The notes beneath the pieces are model-generated. The model was not told the origin of the DNA and did not search any database. It was given only the letters and a program-made list of their open reading frames with translations. From Pseudomonas sp. A34-9 (lineage in GTDB: Bacteria; Pseudomonadota; Gammaproteobacteria; Pseudomonadales; Pseudomonadaceae): a DNA stretch of 64,000 nt. A program made the translations under genes and the position numbers. The stretch lies in NCBI RefSeq assembly GCF_029543085.1, contig NZ_CP119967.1, forward strand, positions 3,374,501-3,438,500. The letters are read 5' to 3'. Each line of letters begins with the position of its first letter. The stretch's first letter is position 1. This document shows, one piece after another, positions 24,467-34,650 of the stretch.

Positions 24467-27400
24467 CTACGCCAGTTTGACTGTTTCAGGCTGAGTCTTG
24501 TGGTCAGGGCGGATCTTGAACCAGATGGAGTACATCGCCGGCAGGAACACCAGCGTCATGATAGTGCCAACGAACGTGCCGCCGATCAGGGTGTAGGCCA
24601 GCGTCCCCCAGAACACCGAGTGTGTCAGGGGCATAAACGCCAGGATGGCCGCAAGCGCCGTCAGCAGCACCGGCCGCGCGCGTTGCACCGTGGCTTCGAC
24701 CACGGCATGAAAGGGGTCCAGACCTTCTTGCGTGTTGTGATGAATTTGCCCGATCAGAATCAGCGTATTGCGCATCAAGATCCCCGACAGCGCAATCAGC
24801 CCCACCAGCGCATTGATGCCAAACGGCTGATTAAAGAGAAGCAGCGTCGGCACCACACCAATCAACCCTAACGGCGAGGTGAGGAAGACCATGATCATCG
24901 CCGCGATCGAACGCACCTGCACCATGATGATCAGCAACGTCATGGCGATCATGATCGGCAGCAACGGCAGGATCGCCTTGCCCGCCTTGCCGGATTCCTC
25001 GATAGCCCCCGCCTGCTCTATCCGGTAACCGGAAGGCAGGGTCTCGATGATCGGCTGCAACTGCTTGAGGATCACACCCGAAACATCTGGTGGCTGCAGG
25101 CCTTCGGCAATGTCGCCACGCACGGTGATGGTCGGGGTGCGGTCACGGCGCCGCAGAATCGGATCCTCCATACGCACATCGACCTCGCCGATCTGCGACA
25201 AGGGGATGCGTTGTCCGGCCGCGCCGACCAGGGTGAAACCCCTTATTTGCGCGGGGTCGAGCCTGATATTGCCCGCCGCACGCCCGACGACCTGCACAGA
25301 ACGAATATCCTCGCGGACCGCCGTGATCGGCACTCCGCTCAGGAGAAACTGCAGTTGCTGGGCGACCGCATTGGAGGTCAGCCCCACAGCTTGCAGGCGG
25401 TCCTGATCGAGACTGAAATGCAATGTCGGGGTCAGCGGCCCCCAGTCAGTGTTCACGGTTCTCATCATCGGGCTGTCTTGCAGCACGCCCCGAACCTGCT
25501 CGGCGATATCGCGCAACTTCACGGGATCTGGTCCCATCACCCGGTACGCCACCGGAAACGGCGAATAAGGCCCAAACACAATTTGCGACGCCCTGAGACG
25601 GGCCTCCGGGGCGAGCCCTTCGGCAACGGCCTGACGAAAACGCAATTTGAGGGTTTCCCGCGCCGCCTCACTGTCCGTGAGCACCACGATCTTGGCGAAC
25701 GATGGATCGGGCAGTTCTGGCGCCATCGCCAGGAAAAAACGGGGCGCACCTTGCCCGATGTAGGCCGTGACGATTTTTGCCTCACCCTGCTTGTGCAGCC
25801 AGGCTTCGACCTTGGCGGCCGTGGCGCTGGTCTGCTCGATCGAAGTGCCGTAGGGCATTTGTACTTCGATCATGACCTCGGGTCGGTCAGACGTCGGGAA
25901 GAACTGCTTTTTCACCAGGCCCATGCCCGCCGCCGCCACGAAGAACAGCGAGAAAACCGCTGCCGCGACCAGCCATTTGTGCGCAATAACCTGCGTCAGC
26001 ACCCGACGGAAGCGGTTGTAACGCGGCGTGTTGTAGATAGCCGCATGGCCACCTTCAACCTTCTTGATGTCCGGCAATAACTTCACGCCCAGATACGGGG
26101 TGAACGCCACCGCAACGAGCCAGGACGCGATCAACGCGATGCCGACAATCCAGAACATGTTGCTGGTGTACTCGCCAGCAGTGGACTGTGCAAAACCGTT
26201 CGGCAAAAAACCAATCGCAGTCACCAGCGTACCGGCCAACATCGGCGCCGCCGTATGGCTCCAGGCGTAGGCGGACGCTTTGATGCGATCGTAGCCCTCC
26301 TCCATTTTCACCACCATCATTTCAATGGCGATGATCGCGTCATCGACCAACAGGCCCAGCGCGAGGATCAATGAGCCGAGGGTAATCCGATCGAAATTCT
26401 TGCCGGTGGCGGCCATCACCACGAACACGATCGCCAGAGTCAACGGCACAGCCGCGGCGACCACCACCCCTACTCGCCAGCCCATGCTGAGAAAGCACAC
26501 GAGCATGACCACCAGCAGCGCGACAAAAAACTTGACCATGAACTCGCCGACAGCGGAGTCGATATTGACCGCCTGGTCGGTGACCTTGGAAAGCGTCATG
26601 CCCAATGGCATTTCCACATTGATCCGCGCGGTCTGCGCATCCAGCGCCTTGCCCAGATCCAGACCGTTCCAGCCCTCGCGCATCACCACACCCAGCAGCA
26701 GCGCGTCTTCGCCGTTATTGCGCACAACAAAAGTGGCCGGGTCTTCGTAACCGCGTTCGACCGTCGCCACATCAGAAAGCTTGAGTGTGCGCCCCTGCAC
26801 GAAGACCGGTGTGTCGCGAATTTTTTGCAACTTGTCAAAGGCGCCATCCAGACGCAGAAACACCTGCGGCCCGTTGGTTTCGATGGAGCCGGCGGGCGTC
26901 AGCACGTTCTGACTGTTGAGGGCGGCGAAGATGTCCTGCGGTGACAGGCCCAGGGTCGCCAACCGCTCATGAGAAAACGAAACGTAGATGCGCTCGGCTT
27001 GCTCACCAATGATGTTGACCTTCTTCACTCCCGGCACATGCAACAGGCGCTGGCGCATGGCTTCTGCATCACGCACCAGCAAGCGCTGCGGCTCGCCTTT
27101 GGCTTTGAGGGCGAACAGTGCAAAGGTGACGTCGGAGAATTCATCGTTGACCATTGGCCCGATGACTCCGGCGGGCAACTTGATGGCTTCATCGTCGAGT
27201 TTCTTGCGCGCTTGATAGAACTCCTCCTGCACTTGCGAGGGCGGCGTGCTATCGAGCAACGACACCATCGTGAACGCGAGTCCCGGACGGGTATAGGTTT
27301 CCGAGCGGTCGTACCACTTGAGCTCTTGCAGGCGCTTTTCAAGGGGCTCGGCGACCTGATCCTGCATCTCTTGCGCTGTCGCGCCCGGCCACGCAGTGAT

Positions 27401-27556
27401 GACCGTCAACTGCTTGACCGTGAACGGTGGATCTTCGGCACGCCCCAGCTGAAAGAACGACAACGTCCCTGCAACTGCGATCAGAAATATCAGAAAGACC
27501 GTGATCGCTCGCTCGCGTACGGCGATGGCGGAAATATTGAATCGTCCCTCGATCAT
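24467..27556 (-). CDS. RND multidrug efflux inner-membrane pump (AcrB/HAE1 family)
   Basis: 1029 residues, the full AcrB length. The N-terminus enters the membrane (AITVFLIFLIAVAGTLSFFQLG), a large porter domain follows, and TM4 has the paired proton-relay aspartates in LGLLVDDAIIAIEMM. A second half repeats the design, ending in the GTIMTLVFLPAMYSIWFK helix. The pump exchanges protons for drugs across the envelope with a membrane-fusion partner and an outer-membrane channel. Its start overlaps the adaptor stop by 4 bp. No outer-membrane channel gene is in the window, so it must borrow one. TetR and twin operators upstream imply inducible expression. Confidence 0.93.
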   Translation of the reverse strand: MIEGRFNISAIAVRERAITVFLIFLIAVAGTLSFFQLGRAEDPPFTVKQLTVITAWPGATAQEMQDQVAEPLEKRLQELKWYDRSETYTRPGLAFTMVSLLDSTPPSQVQEEFYQARKKLDDEAIKLPAGVIGPMVNDEFSDVTFALFALKAKGEPQRLLVRDAEAMRQRLLHVPGVKKVNIIGEQAERIYVSFSHERLATLGLSPQDIFAALNSQNVLTPAGSIETNGPQVFLRLDGAFDKLQKIRDTPVFVQGRTLKLSDVATVERGYEDPATFVVRNNGEDALLLGVVMREGWNGLDLGKALDAQTARINVEMPLGMTLSKVTDQAVNIDSAVGEFMVKFFVALLVVMLVCFLSMGWRVGVVVAAAVPLTLAIVFVVMAATGKNFDRITLGSLILALGLLVDDAIIAIEMMVVKMEEGYDRIKASAYAWSHTAAPMLAGTLVTAIGFLPNGFAQSTAGEYTSNMFWIVGIALIASWLVAVAFTPYLGVKLLPDIKKVEGGHAAIYNTPRYNRFRRVLTQVIAHKWLVAAAVFSLFFVAAAGMGLVKKQFFPTSDRPEVMIEVQMPYGTSIEQTSATAAKVEAWLHKQGEAKIVTAYIGQGAPRFFLAMAPELPDPSFAKIVVLTDSEAARETLKLRFRQAVAEGLAPEARLRASQIVFGPYSPFPVAYRVMGPDPVKLRDIAEQVRGVLQDSPMMRTVNTDWGPLTPTLHFSLDQDRLQAVGLTSNAVAQQLQFLLSGVPITAVREDIRSVQVVGRAAGNIRLDPAQIRGFTLVGAAGQRIPLSQIGEVDVRMEDPILRRRDRTPTITVRGDIAEGLQPPDVSGVILKQLQPIIETLPSGYRIEQAGAIEESGKAGKAILPLLPIMIAMTLLIIMVQVRSIAAMIMVFLTSPLGLIGVVPTLLLFNQPFGINALVGLIALSGILMRNTLILIGQIHHNTQEGLDPFHAVVEATVQRARPVLLTALAAILAFMPLTHSVFWGTLAYTLIGGTFVGTIMTLVFLPAMYSIWFKIRPDHKTQPETVKLA

Positions 27557-28662
27557 GGGCGACTCCCGGCAACGCGGGCTTCGCTCTGCGGCAGCAACCT
27601 CACCTCTTCGCCATCACGCAGCAAATGGGCGCCGAGCGCAACAACCTGCTCACCGGCATTGAGGCCCGCAGCGATACGTACCGAATCATCGCTCAATCCC
27701 GACACCTGAACCGCTCGCCAATTCACCTTTGCCGGTGCACCGGCGATCACCCAGACACCCGGACCTTTGCCCGCGTCGTAAACAGCTGCGATGGGGACTT
27801 GTAACGCCGGTGTCTGGCTGGCGCCCTCGGCAATTTTGAGGGTCACTGTTGCACCGATCGGCGCATTGGCCAGCGGCCCCTCGAGCACATAGCGCGCCTC
27901 AAACGTGCGCGTTGTTTGATCGGCCGAGTCCGAAAGCAGCCGCAGTTTCACCGTAACCGCCGCTGAATCCACCCCGTAGAGGCTCGCTTGCGCGGTAGAA
28001 CCCGCAGCCGGACGCAGGGTTTCCGGCAGATGTACGATGGCTTCGCGTTGACCGGCGCGCGCCAGGCGCACCACCGGTTGTCCCGGGCTGATGACTTGTC
28101 CAGGTTCGGCGAGTGTTTCCACCACCACGCCGTCCGCATCAGCGACCAGCAGCGCATAACCTGAAGCATTACGCGCGACGTCCGCTTGCGCTTGCGCGGC
28201 GTTTAGCTGCGCTTTTGCAGTCTCGGCGGCGGCTCTGAACTGATCGTAGGCTGATGCCGAAATGGCGCCAACGCCGACCAGTTTGCGATAGCGAGCCTCA
28301 TCGTCGGCCGTCTGTTTGGCGCGGGCGTGAGCTGCAATGACCGCCGCCTGCTGCGCCCGCGCTTGCAGCCCGAGGTCGATCGGGTCGAGCCGCATCAGCG
28401 GCTGCCCTCGCTTGACGGCCTGTCCCGTATCAACCAGACGTTCGAGTACCTTGCCCGATACACGAAAACCCAAGTCGCCCTGAACGCGCGCCGCGACCAC
28501 GCCGGTGAAAGCGCGAGCGACAGCGGGTGACGTTTGAACAGCAGCGGATCTGACCAGCGGCGCCTGCGTACGGGGATCTGCAACGCTGGCAGATTCGCCA
28601 CAGGCGGTCAGGGCAAAAGGCAACAAGCATGCGGCAATGGGGAAAGGTCGGAGCCGGCGCAT
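27553..28662 (-). CDS. RND efflux periplasmic adaptor lipoprotein (MFP)
   Basis: 369 residues. Lipoprotein signal ends LTAC (Cys21). The core order is typical: a beta-barrel strand (FTGVVAARVQGDLGFRVSGKV), lipoyl half-motifs around VDTGQAVKRGQPLMRLD and VVVETLAEPGQVISPGQPVV, and an Ala/Gln-rich coiled hairpin between them. It links the AcrB-like pump to an outer-membrane channel. It is the promoter-proximal gene of the pair; two similar 22-bp operator-like repeats lie upstream. Confidence 0.92.
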   Translation of the reverse strand: MRRLRPFPIAACLLPFALTACGESASVADPRTQAPLVRSAAVQTSPAVARAFTGVVAARVQGDLGFRVSGKVLERLVDTGQAVKRGQPLMRLDPIDLGLQARAQQAAVIAAHARAKQTADDEARYRKLVGVGAISASAYDQFRAAAETAKAQLNAAQAQADVARNASGYALLVADADGVVVETLAEPGQVISPGQPVVRLARAGQREAIVHLPETLRPAAGSTAQASLYGVDSAAVTVKLRLLSDSADQTTRTFEARYVLEGPLANAPIGATVTLKIAEGASQTPALQVPIAAVYDAGKGPGVWVIAGAPAKVNWRAVQVSGLSDDSVRIAAGLNAGEQVVALGAHLLRDGEEVRLLPQSEARVAGSRP

Positions 28663-28709
28663 AGATTCCCTTACTGAGGAATAGGATGGTCATCATATTC
28701 TCAGTCTTG

Positions 28710-28731
28710 TGACCAATATCGTCAATGGTCA
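28710..28731 (-). promoter_or_regulatory. TetR-type operator, copy 1
   Basis: 22 bp with arms TGACCA and TGGTCA (one extra matching base on each side), centred in the region just upstream of the adaptor start (28662). It has the same layout as a second copy at 28855-28876: TGACCAAT, then a short variable stretch, then GTCAATRGTCA. It is the probable site for the TetR protein at 28931-29557. Confidence 0.65.
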
Positions 28732-28854
28732 CCCATCGAGAAATAACTGCATCCTGACCAGCAGCAATATTGGACTATCAATCGTCTGAGGGCGCGACTC
28801 GCTATTGCTATGGTTACCTGACATCCAGGCGTGCATGTAGTCATATCATTCATA

Positions 28855-28876
28855 TGACCAATTCAGTCAATAGTCA
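28855..28876 (-). promoter_or_regulatory. TetR-type operator, copy 2
   Basis: A second 22-bp element matching copy 1 at 17 or more positions (TGACCAAT...GTCAATAGTCA). It lies between the TetR stop and the efflux promoter, 145 bp from copy 1. Two sites suggest cooperative or looped repression of the pump operon. Confidence 0.6.
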
Positions 28877-28930
28877 CTAAGAGCGTGTCGCCTTGAATTG
28901 ATTCGCCTGAGAATTTTGCTCAGGGAAGGG

Positions 28931-29557
28931 TCAAGGCATGAGGCTGCGCAGGATGAGATTGGTGGTCAGCGTGGGCGCTTGCTCGATCAGATCCAGATTG
29001 TGTTGCAACAGCAGCGGGTTGACGAAAGGTCGCAGCGCCAGATTGATCGCCTCGACGGTCTCGTCCAGCGGCGTCTTGCGTTCGAACTCCCCCGCTTCTC
29101 GACCTTGACGCACGATGTCGAAGATAAAGCCCTTGATCTGCGCTTCATACACCTGGGCACTGTTCCAGCGCTCCGATGCGGAAAACGCCGCGATGTCGTA
29201 GAGCTTGCGATCGTTGAAGAACAGGTCCACACCCGTGGCGATCACGGTTTTCACCAATCGGCGCAGACGCTCGGTCGCTGAAATGGCTTCTGCGTTAACC
29301 GCCTGTTCGACAGCGGCAGCGATCTGGCCCAGACAATTGGCGCAAATGGCCTCGCCAATCGCCTGCTTGGAATCAAAGAATTTATAGATGTACGCTTTGG
29401 AAAAACCGATGGCCTTGGCCAAATCGGAAACCGTGGTTTTAGCGTAGCCATACTGGCTGAAGTGTTCGTTGGCCGCAGCGACAATCTGGTCACGAATGTC
29501 GTGCTCGGCGGGGCCACGAGTGCTCGGCGAGGAGGTAGATAGAGATGGCTGGTTCAT
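28931..29557 (-). CDS. TetR-family repressor of the adjacent RND pump
   Basis: 208 residues. The N-terminal HTH (IVAAANEHFSQYGYAKTTVSDLAKAIGFSKAYIYKFFDSKQAI) is a textbook TetR DNA-binding domain; the C-terminal helices form the ligand pocket. It is transcribed in the same direction as the RND operon but separated from it by 268 bp that carry two operator-like repeats. The probable role is to repress the pump until a toxic ligand binds. Confidence 0.9.
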   Translation of the reverse strand: MNQPSLSTSSPSTRGPAEHDIRDQIVAAANEHFSQYGYAKTTVSDLAKAIGFSKAYIYKFFDSKQAIGEAICANCLGQIAAAVEQAVNAEAISATERLRRLVKTVIATGVDLFFNDRKLYDIAAFSASERWNSAQVYEAQIKGFIFDIVRQGREAGEFERKTPLDETVEAINLALRPFVNPLLLQHNLDLIEQAPTLTTNLILRSLMP

Positions 29558-29629
29558 GAGGGCAGCTTACTCACCCCATCAAGGACTGACAACTCGCCGA
29601 GCATTGTTCAACTGTTCACCGCGAGCTTG

Positions 29630-30796
29630 TCACACCACGGTGGCTGCAATCATTCTGGAACGCCAGGCAAACGCCAACACCATCAGCAGCCCCAGGCCCG
29701 CCATCGCCGCTCCGGCCAGAGAAATCGCCGGATAACCCAGACCCGCGTTGATCACCGCGCCACCCAGCGCCGCGCCAATCGCGTTGCCGAAATTGAAAGC
29801 GCCAATGTTCACTGCCGAGGCGAGATTGGGTGCGTCCTTGGCCGCTTCCATCACGCGCATCTGTAGCGGTGGCACCAGGGCAAAGCTGGCGATCCCCCAA
29901 ATCAGGATGGCCACGGCGGCCGGGAGCGGCCAACGCATCAGTACGGTGAACGCCAACAAGACCAGAATCAGTACGCTCAGCGAGACGATCAGCGTGCGAT
30001 CAATCGAGCGGTCAGCGGCCTTGCCGCCCCACATGTTGCCCAGCGTCAACCCGACACCGTAGAGCACCAGCATGGCGGTGATGTAAGCGGTTGACGCATG
30101 GGTTTCATTGCTGAGGATCGGTGCGATGTAAGTGAACACGGTAAACATGGCGCTCGAACCGACGACGGTCAGGGCCAGCGCGCCCAACACCGGACCGCGC
30201 CCCAATACCCGAATTTCCGCCATGACACCGACGCTTTGCGGCGCCCGCACATTGGGCAGGGCAAACCACAGCGCGACCATGGTCACCACGCCCAGGCCGG
30301 TAATGCCCCAGAAAGCGGTGCGCCAGCCGTACAGTTCGCCAAACCAGGCTGCCAGCGGCACACCGCCGATGGTCGCCAGGGTCAGGCCCATAAACATCGC
30401 AGCAACCGCCCCGGCACGTTTCTCAGGGGCGACCACGCTGGCGGCGACAATGGAGCCAACGCCAAAAAATGCACCATGGTTCAGTGAGGTCACCACCCGG
30501 GCGACCATGAGACTGTAGTAATCGGTGGCCAAGGCCGACATCAGATTACCCAGGGTGAAAATCGCCATGAGTCCGATCAGCAGATAGCGTCGGGGAATCT
30601 TGCCCGTGGTCAGGGTCATCAGCGGAGCGCCGAGCAACACACCCAACGCATAAGCACTGACCAGCAAACCGGCAGCGGGAATGGAAACGCCCAGATCCGC
30701 AGCGATACCCGGCAACATGCCCATGGGGGCGAATTCTGTTACGCCGATGCCAAAGGCACCGATGGCGAGTGCAACAAGTGGTGGATTGATACGCAT
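29630..30796 (-). CDS. MFS transporter (DHA1 AraJ/YdhP-like)
   Basis: 388 residues with 12 predicted TM segments. GIGVTEFAPMGMLPGIAADLGVS near the start is a hallmark of the arabinose-efflux/YdhP-type DHA1 carriers. AAGG-type ribosome site precedes ATG 30796. It is divergent from the LysR gene at 30891 with a 94-bp shared promoter region, so that regulator probably controls it. Substrate unknown; export of sugars, amino-acid derivatives or drugs is usual. Confidence 0.9.
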   Translation of the reverse strand: MRINPPLVALAIGAFGIGVTEFAPMGMLPGIAADLGVSIPAAGLLVSAYALGVLLGAPLMTLTTGKIPRRYLLIGLMAIFTLGNLMSALATDYYSLMVARVVTSLNHGAFFGVGSIVAASVVAPEKRAGAVAAMFMGLTLATIGGVPLAAWFGELYGWRTAFWGITGLGVVTMVALWFALPNVRAPQSVGVMAEIRVLGRGPVLGALALTVVGSSAMFTVFTYIAPILSNETHASTAYITAMLVLYGVGLTLGNMWGGKAADRSIDRTLIVSLSVLILVLLAFTVLMRWPLPAAVAILIWGIASFALVPPLQMRVMEAAKDAPNLASAVNIGAFNFGNAIGAALGGAVINAGLGYPAISLAGAAMAGLGLLMVLAFAWRSRMIAATVV

Positions 30797-30890
30797 GGAA
30801 GGCTCCTTATCTATGCGGCTAATGCTACGATCCCGTCATTTCGGGCGGTAGATAGCATTTTTGGCAATCACCTTTGCGCAGGAGGCACAA

Positions 30891-31784
30891 GTGGATTTCA
30901 ACGGCAGGTCAGGTGACATGAGCGTATTCACCACCGTGGCGCAGGAAGGCAGTCTGTCGGCCGCCGCGCGTGTGTTGGGCCTGACACCCTCGGCAGTCAG
31001 TCGGATCATCGCGCGTACCGAGCAGCGCCTTGGCACCCGCCTGCTCTTGCGCACCACCCGGGCGATCACCTTCACGGCCGAGGGCGAAGCGTTTCTGCGC
31101 GGCGCCCGACGTATCCTGGCCGACATGGACGAGGTCGAAGAAGCCATCGCTGACCAGGGCGTACCCAAAGGGCGATTGCGGGTCAGTGCCGCCCTTGGCC
31201 ATGGACGGCTCGCCATCGTTCCCTTGGTCGCCGCATTCAGCGCCCTTTACCCGAACATTGTCGTCGACCTCACCCTCGGCGACGAAGTGGTCGACATTCT
31301 TGGCGGGCAGGCCGACGTCGCGGTCCGCTTTGGCCATCTGCCCGACAGCCCGCTGACCGCGCGCAGGATCGGCGACACCGGCCAGGTCGTGGTGGCATCG
31401 CCCGGTTATTTGCAGCGTCACGGCATCCCCCAGCAACCGGAAGACCTGCTACAGCACAACTGCCTGCGCTTCAATTTCAAGCGTGCCGAACCCAACTGGC
31501 CGTTCATCCGCGATGGCAAAGAGTTTTCCCTGAAGGTCAGCGGCAACATCGAATGCAGCAGTGGTGAAGCGCTGGCACAACTTGCACGAGTCGGTGCCGG
31601 CATTGCACGTATCGGTGAGTTCAGCGTGCGCGAGGATCTACAGCGCGGCGACTTGATTGCGCTATTGGGGGACTGCAATCCCGGGGATGAGGAACCGATC
31701 CATGCGGTGTTCGTTGGCGGAGCAACAATGCCGGCGCGGGTGCGATTGTTCGTGGACTTTTTGCTGGAGCATCACCGGATGTAA
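30891..31784 (+). CDS. LysR-type regulator of the divergent MFS gene
   Basis: 297 residues from GTG 30891, selected because GGAGG (30881-30884 region) is correctly spaced; an earlier in-frame TTG (30861) overlaps the promoter. HTH: MSVFTTVAQEGSLSAAARVLGLTPSAVSRIIAR. The effector domain (VRFGHLPDSPLTARRIG) is typical of the large CrgA/DsdC-like LysR group that controls adjacent exporters. Confidence 0.88.
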   Translation: MDFNGRSGDMSVFTTVAQEGSLSAAARVLGLTPSAVSRIIARTEQRLGTRLLLRTTRAITFTAEGEAFLRGARRILADMDEVEEAIADQGVPKGRLRVSAALGHGRLAIVPLVAAFSALYPNIVVDLTLGDEVVDILGGQADVAVRFGHLPDSPLTARRIGDTGQVVVASPGYLQRHGIPQQPEDLLQHNCLRFNFKRAEPNWPFIRDGKEFSLKVSGNIECSSGEALAQLARVGAGIARIGEFSVREDLQRGDLIALLGDCNPGDEEPIHAVFVGGATMPARVRLFVDFLLEHHRM

Positions 31785-31833
31785 GCTCCCGCCCGCAGCC
31801 CTGCACCGTCGCGAATGAAACAAGGCGATCGCA

Positions 31834-33009
31834 TTATCGCGCCCCCTGCTGATACTCCCGAGGTGTACAACCCAACTCCCGTCGAAACACCGTGTGCAAA
31901 TACTGCGCAGATTTAAACCCACAACTGCGCGCCACGTCGGCAATCACCGAGTCAGTATTTTTCAAGCCGGCGGTGGCCGCTGCCAGTTTGAAACGCAGGA
32001 TCTCGTCGTGCACGCTGCAACCGCGCTCGGTGCGAAAATGCGCTTCGAGTGACGACCGCGAAACGCCGACATAAGCCGCCACCTGCGCCGTTTTGATGCC
32101 TTGGCAAGCATATTGGCGAATGAACAGCAGCGCTTGCATGACGTACGGATTGCCCAATGGCTGGTGCAAGCTCGACACCTGCACGTTGACCGCATCAGGA
32201 GGAATGAGGATCTGCGAGCCGGTGGACGGCATGCCGTGCAGCATCTGGTGGAGTAATTGCGCGGCGGTACGGCCCATGGTTTCGGTGCCCTGGATGACCG
32301 AGCTCAGGGGCACTCGGGTCAGGCTGCGGGTCAGCGGATCATTGTCGATGCCAATCAATGCCACCTGCTCCGGAACGGCGATGCCGGCGGTCAGACAGGC
32401 TTGCAGCAACTGGCGCGCGCGGGCGTCGCTGACGGCGATGATGCCGATGGGTTTGGGCAGGCTTTGCAGCCAGGCGATCAGTTGTTCGACGGCGCTGTCC
32501 CACAGCGGTGCACTGGTGCCCATGCCGCGATAGATTTCGCCGTGCAGGCCGTCGCGCTGCATCAGTTTGCGAAAGGCTTTTTCGCGCTCCTGCGCCCAGC
32601 GATTGGCCTGCGCTTCAGGCAGGCTGAAGCAGGCAAAGCGCTGCAGTCCCGCCTCGATCAAATGCGAGTAAGCCAGGTTGATCAGCGCATGGTTATCGGT
32701 GGCGACGTAGGGAATCGCTTTCGGATAGGCGCGCTTATCCTCGTACGAGCCCCCTACCGCTACCACCGGCATCTGGATATCGGCCAACGCCTCGCCAATC
32801 AGCGGATCGTCGAAGTCGGCAATGATCCCGTCACCCTGCCAGCGCTCGATGCCTTTCAAACGGCAGAGAAAATCCTCTTCCAGAAACAGGTCCCAGGAGG
32901 CACGGGTGCTGCTCAGGTAGTTGCCGATGCCGCTGATGATGCCGCGGTCGTAGATCTTGCTGCCGTTGAACAACAGCGCGATGCGGTGCACAGGCGGGAC
33001 TGTTTTCAT
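31834..33009 (-). CDS. xylR: Xylose operon activator XylR (AraC family)
   Basis: 391 residues. A LacI-like periplasmic-binding domain (residues 8-280, [19 protein letters not shown] at the start) is fused to a C-terminal AraC HTH pair ([19 protein letters not shown], then [26 protein letters not shown]). This layout is specific to XylR. It is divergent from xylA and should activate xylA and xylFGH when D-xylose binds. The 175-bp divergent region must hold its operators; I could not pick clear direct repeats. Confidence 0.93.
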   Translation of the reverse strand: MKTVPPVHRIALLFNGSKIYDRGIISGIGNYLSSTRASWDLFLEEDFLCRLKGIERWQGDGIIADFDDPLIGEALADIQMPVVAVGGSYEDKRAYPKAIPYVATDNHALINLAYSHLIEAGLQRFACFSLPEAQANRWAQEREKAFRKLMQRDGLHGEIYRGMGTSAPLWDSAVEQLIAWLQSLPKPIGIIAVSDARARQLLQACLTAGIAVPEQVALIGIDNDPLTRSLTRVPLSSVIQGTETMGRTAAQLLHQMLHGMPSTGSQILIPPDAVNVQVSSLHQPLGNPYVMQALLFIRQYACQGIKTAQVAAYVGVSRSSLEAHFRTERGCSVHDEILRFKLAAATAGLKNTDSVIADVARSCGFKSAQYLHTVFRRELGCTPREYQQGAR

Positions 33010-33184
33010 TGTTTTTATGCTTGTTCGAGGCCCCTTGTTTGGGAGGCGATTGGCACAGACTAGGCGCGTGGGCGACGAAGCTCAATACGCAAAATCGCAC
33101 TCGGTGTTGATGTTTTTCATAATCAGCAGGGTCGGGGCCGTTGCTAGTATCGAGACACCGCCAAGAACAACAAGGACAAGGTCC

Positions 33185-34501
33185 ATGCCGTACTTCCCCG
33201 ATGTCGAGCCGATTCGCTACGAAGGCCCGGATAGCGATTCTCCCCTCTCCTTTCGTCACTACGACGCCGACAAACTCATCCTCGGCAAACCCATGCGCGA
33301 ACACCTGCGCATGGCCGCCTGTTACTGGCACACGTTCGTCTGGCCGGGTTCCGATGTGTTCGGCGCGGGGACGTTCAAGCGACCATGGCAACACGCCGGC
33401 GACCCGATGGAAATGGCCATCGGCAAAGCAGCCGCCGCCTTCGAATTTTTCTCCAAACTGGGTATCGACTATTACTGCTTCCATGACACCGATGTCGCCC
33501 CGGAAGGCCAGTCGCTCAAGGAGTACCGCAACCACTTCGCGCAAATGGTTGATCACCTCGAGCAACACCAGGAAGAAAGCGGCATCAAGCTGCTGTGGGG
33601 CACCGCCAACTGCTTCAGCAATCCGCGCTTCGCCGCAGGTGCCGCGAGCAACCCCGATCCGGAAGTGTTCGCCTGCGCCGCTGCTCAGGTGTTCAGCGCC
33701 ATGAACGCAACCCAGCGCTTGAAAGGCGCCAACTACGTGTTGTGGGGCGGTCGCGAAGGCTATGAAACCCTGCTCAACACAGACTTGAAACGCGAGCGTG
33801 AACAACTGGGGCGCTTTATGCGCATGGTGGTCGAGCACAAGCACAAGATCGGTTTTACCGGCGACCTGCTGATCGAACCGAAGCCGCAGGAGCCGACCAA
33901 GCACCAATACGATTACGACAGCGCCACTGTGTTCGGCTTTCTCCAGCAGTACGGGCTGGAGCACGAAATCAAGGTCAACATCGAGGCCAACCACGCGACA
34001 CTGGCCGGACATAGCTTCCATCACGAGATTGCGACGGCGGTCTCGCTGGGGATTTTCGGCAGCATCGACGCCAATCGGGGTGATCCGCAGAACGGCTGGG
34101 ACACCGATCAATTCCCCAACAGCGTCGAAGAAATGACCCTGGCCACTTACGAAATCCTCAAGGCCGGCGGGTTCAAGAATGGCGGCTTCAACTTCGACTC
34201 CAAGGTGCGCCGGCAAAGCCTCGATCAGATTGACCTGTTCCATGGCCACGTCGGCGCGATGGATGTTCTCGCCCTGTCCCTGGAGCGCGCTGCGGCCATG
34301 GTTCAGAACGACCGGCTTCAACAGCTCAAGGATCAACGCTACGCCGGCTGGCAGCAACCGTTCGGGCAGGCGGTGATGGCCGGTGACTTCAACCTTGAGT
34401 CGTTGGCCGAGCACGCATTCACCAACGAGTTAAACCCGCAAGCCGTCAGCGGCCGCCAGGAAATGCTCGAAAACGTCGTCAACCGGTTTATCTATCGCTG
34501 A
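33185..34501 (+). CDS. xylA: Xylose isomerase
   Basis: 438 residues from ATG 33185, the standard length of the class II enzyme, which converts D-xylose to D-xylulose in the cytoplasm. The active-site His100/Asp103 segment [13 protein letters not shown], the metal-binding region [17 protein letters not shown] and [10 protein letters not shown] are all present. A frame extends upstream through the promoter but has no start supported there. The next gene is xylF after 149 bp; a xylulokinase gene is not in the cluster. Confidence 0.96.
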   Translation: MPYFPDVEPIRYEGPDSDSPLSFRHYDADKLILGKPMREHLRMAACYWHTFVWPGSDVFGAGTFKRPWQHAGDPMEMAIGKAAAAFEFFSKLGIDYYCFHDTDVAPEGQSLKEYRNHFAQMVDHLEQHQEESGIKLLWGTANCFSNPRFAAGAASNPDPEVFACAAAQVFSAMNATQRLKGANYVLWGGREGYETLLNTDLKREREQLGRFMRMVVEHKHKIGFTGDLLIEPKPQEPTKHQYDYDSATVFGFLQQYGLEHEIKVNIEANHATLAGHSFHHEIATAVSLGIFGSIDANRGDPQNGWDTDQFPNSVEEMTLATYEILKAGGFKNGGFNFDSKVRRQSLDQIDLFHGHVGAMDVLALSLERAAAMVQNDRLQQLKDQRYAGWQQPFGQAVMAGDFNLESLAEHAFTNELNPQAVSGRQEMLENVVNRFIYR

Positions 34502-34650
34502 TCACACAGGGAGTCTGCGGGCGCGACCACGCGGTGACATTTCTACGACAAATCTGTGCCTGCGGCGTCTGCGGATTCTCTACAGTTTTACCAGCCCGAT
34601 ACTCATCGTCAGGCCGTGTCTTTCCAACAACAATAAAAGGACGCCCCACT

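Noticed and set aside
33010..33184. XylR binding repeats in the xylR-xylA divergent promoter
   Set aside because: Sites must exist here, but I could not identify a convincing pair of direct repeats by eye.
32831..34414. 527-codon open frame antisense to xylA
   Set aside because: xylA is complete with all active-site motifs; the antisense frame also spans the xylR start and promoter.
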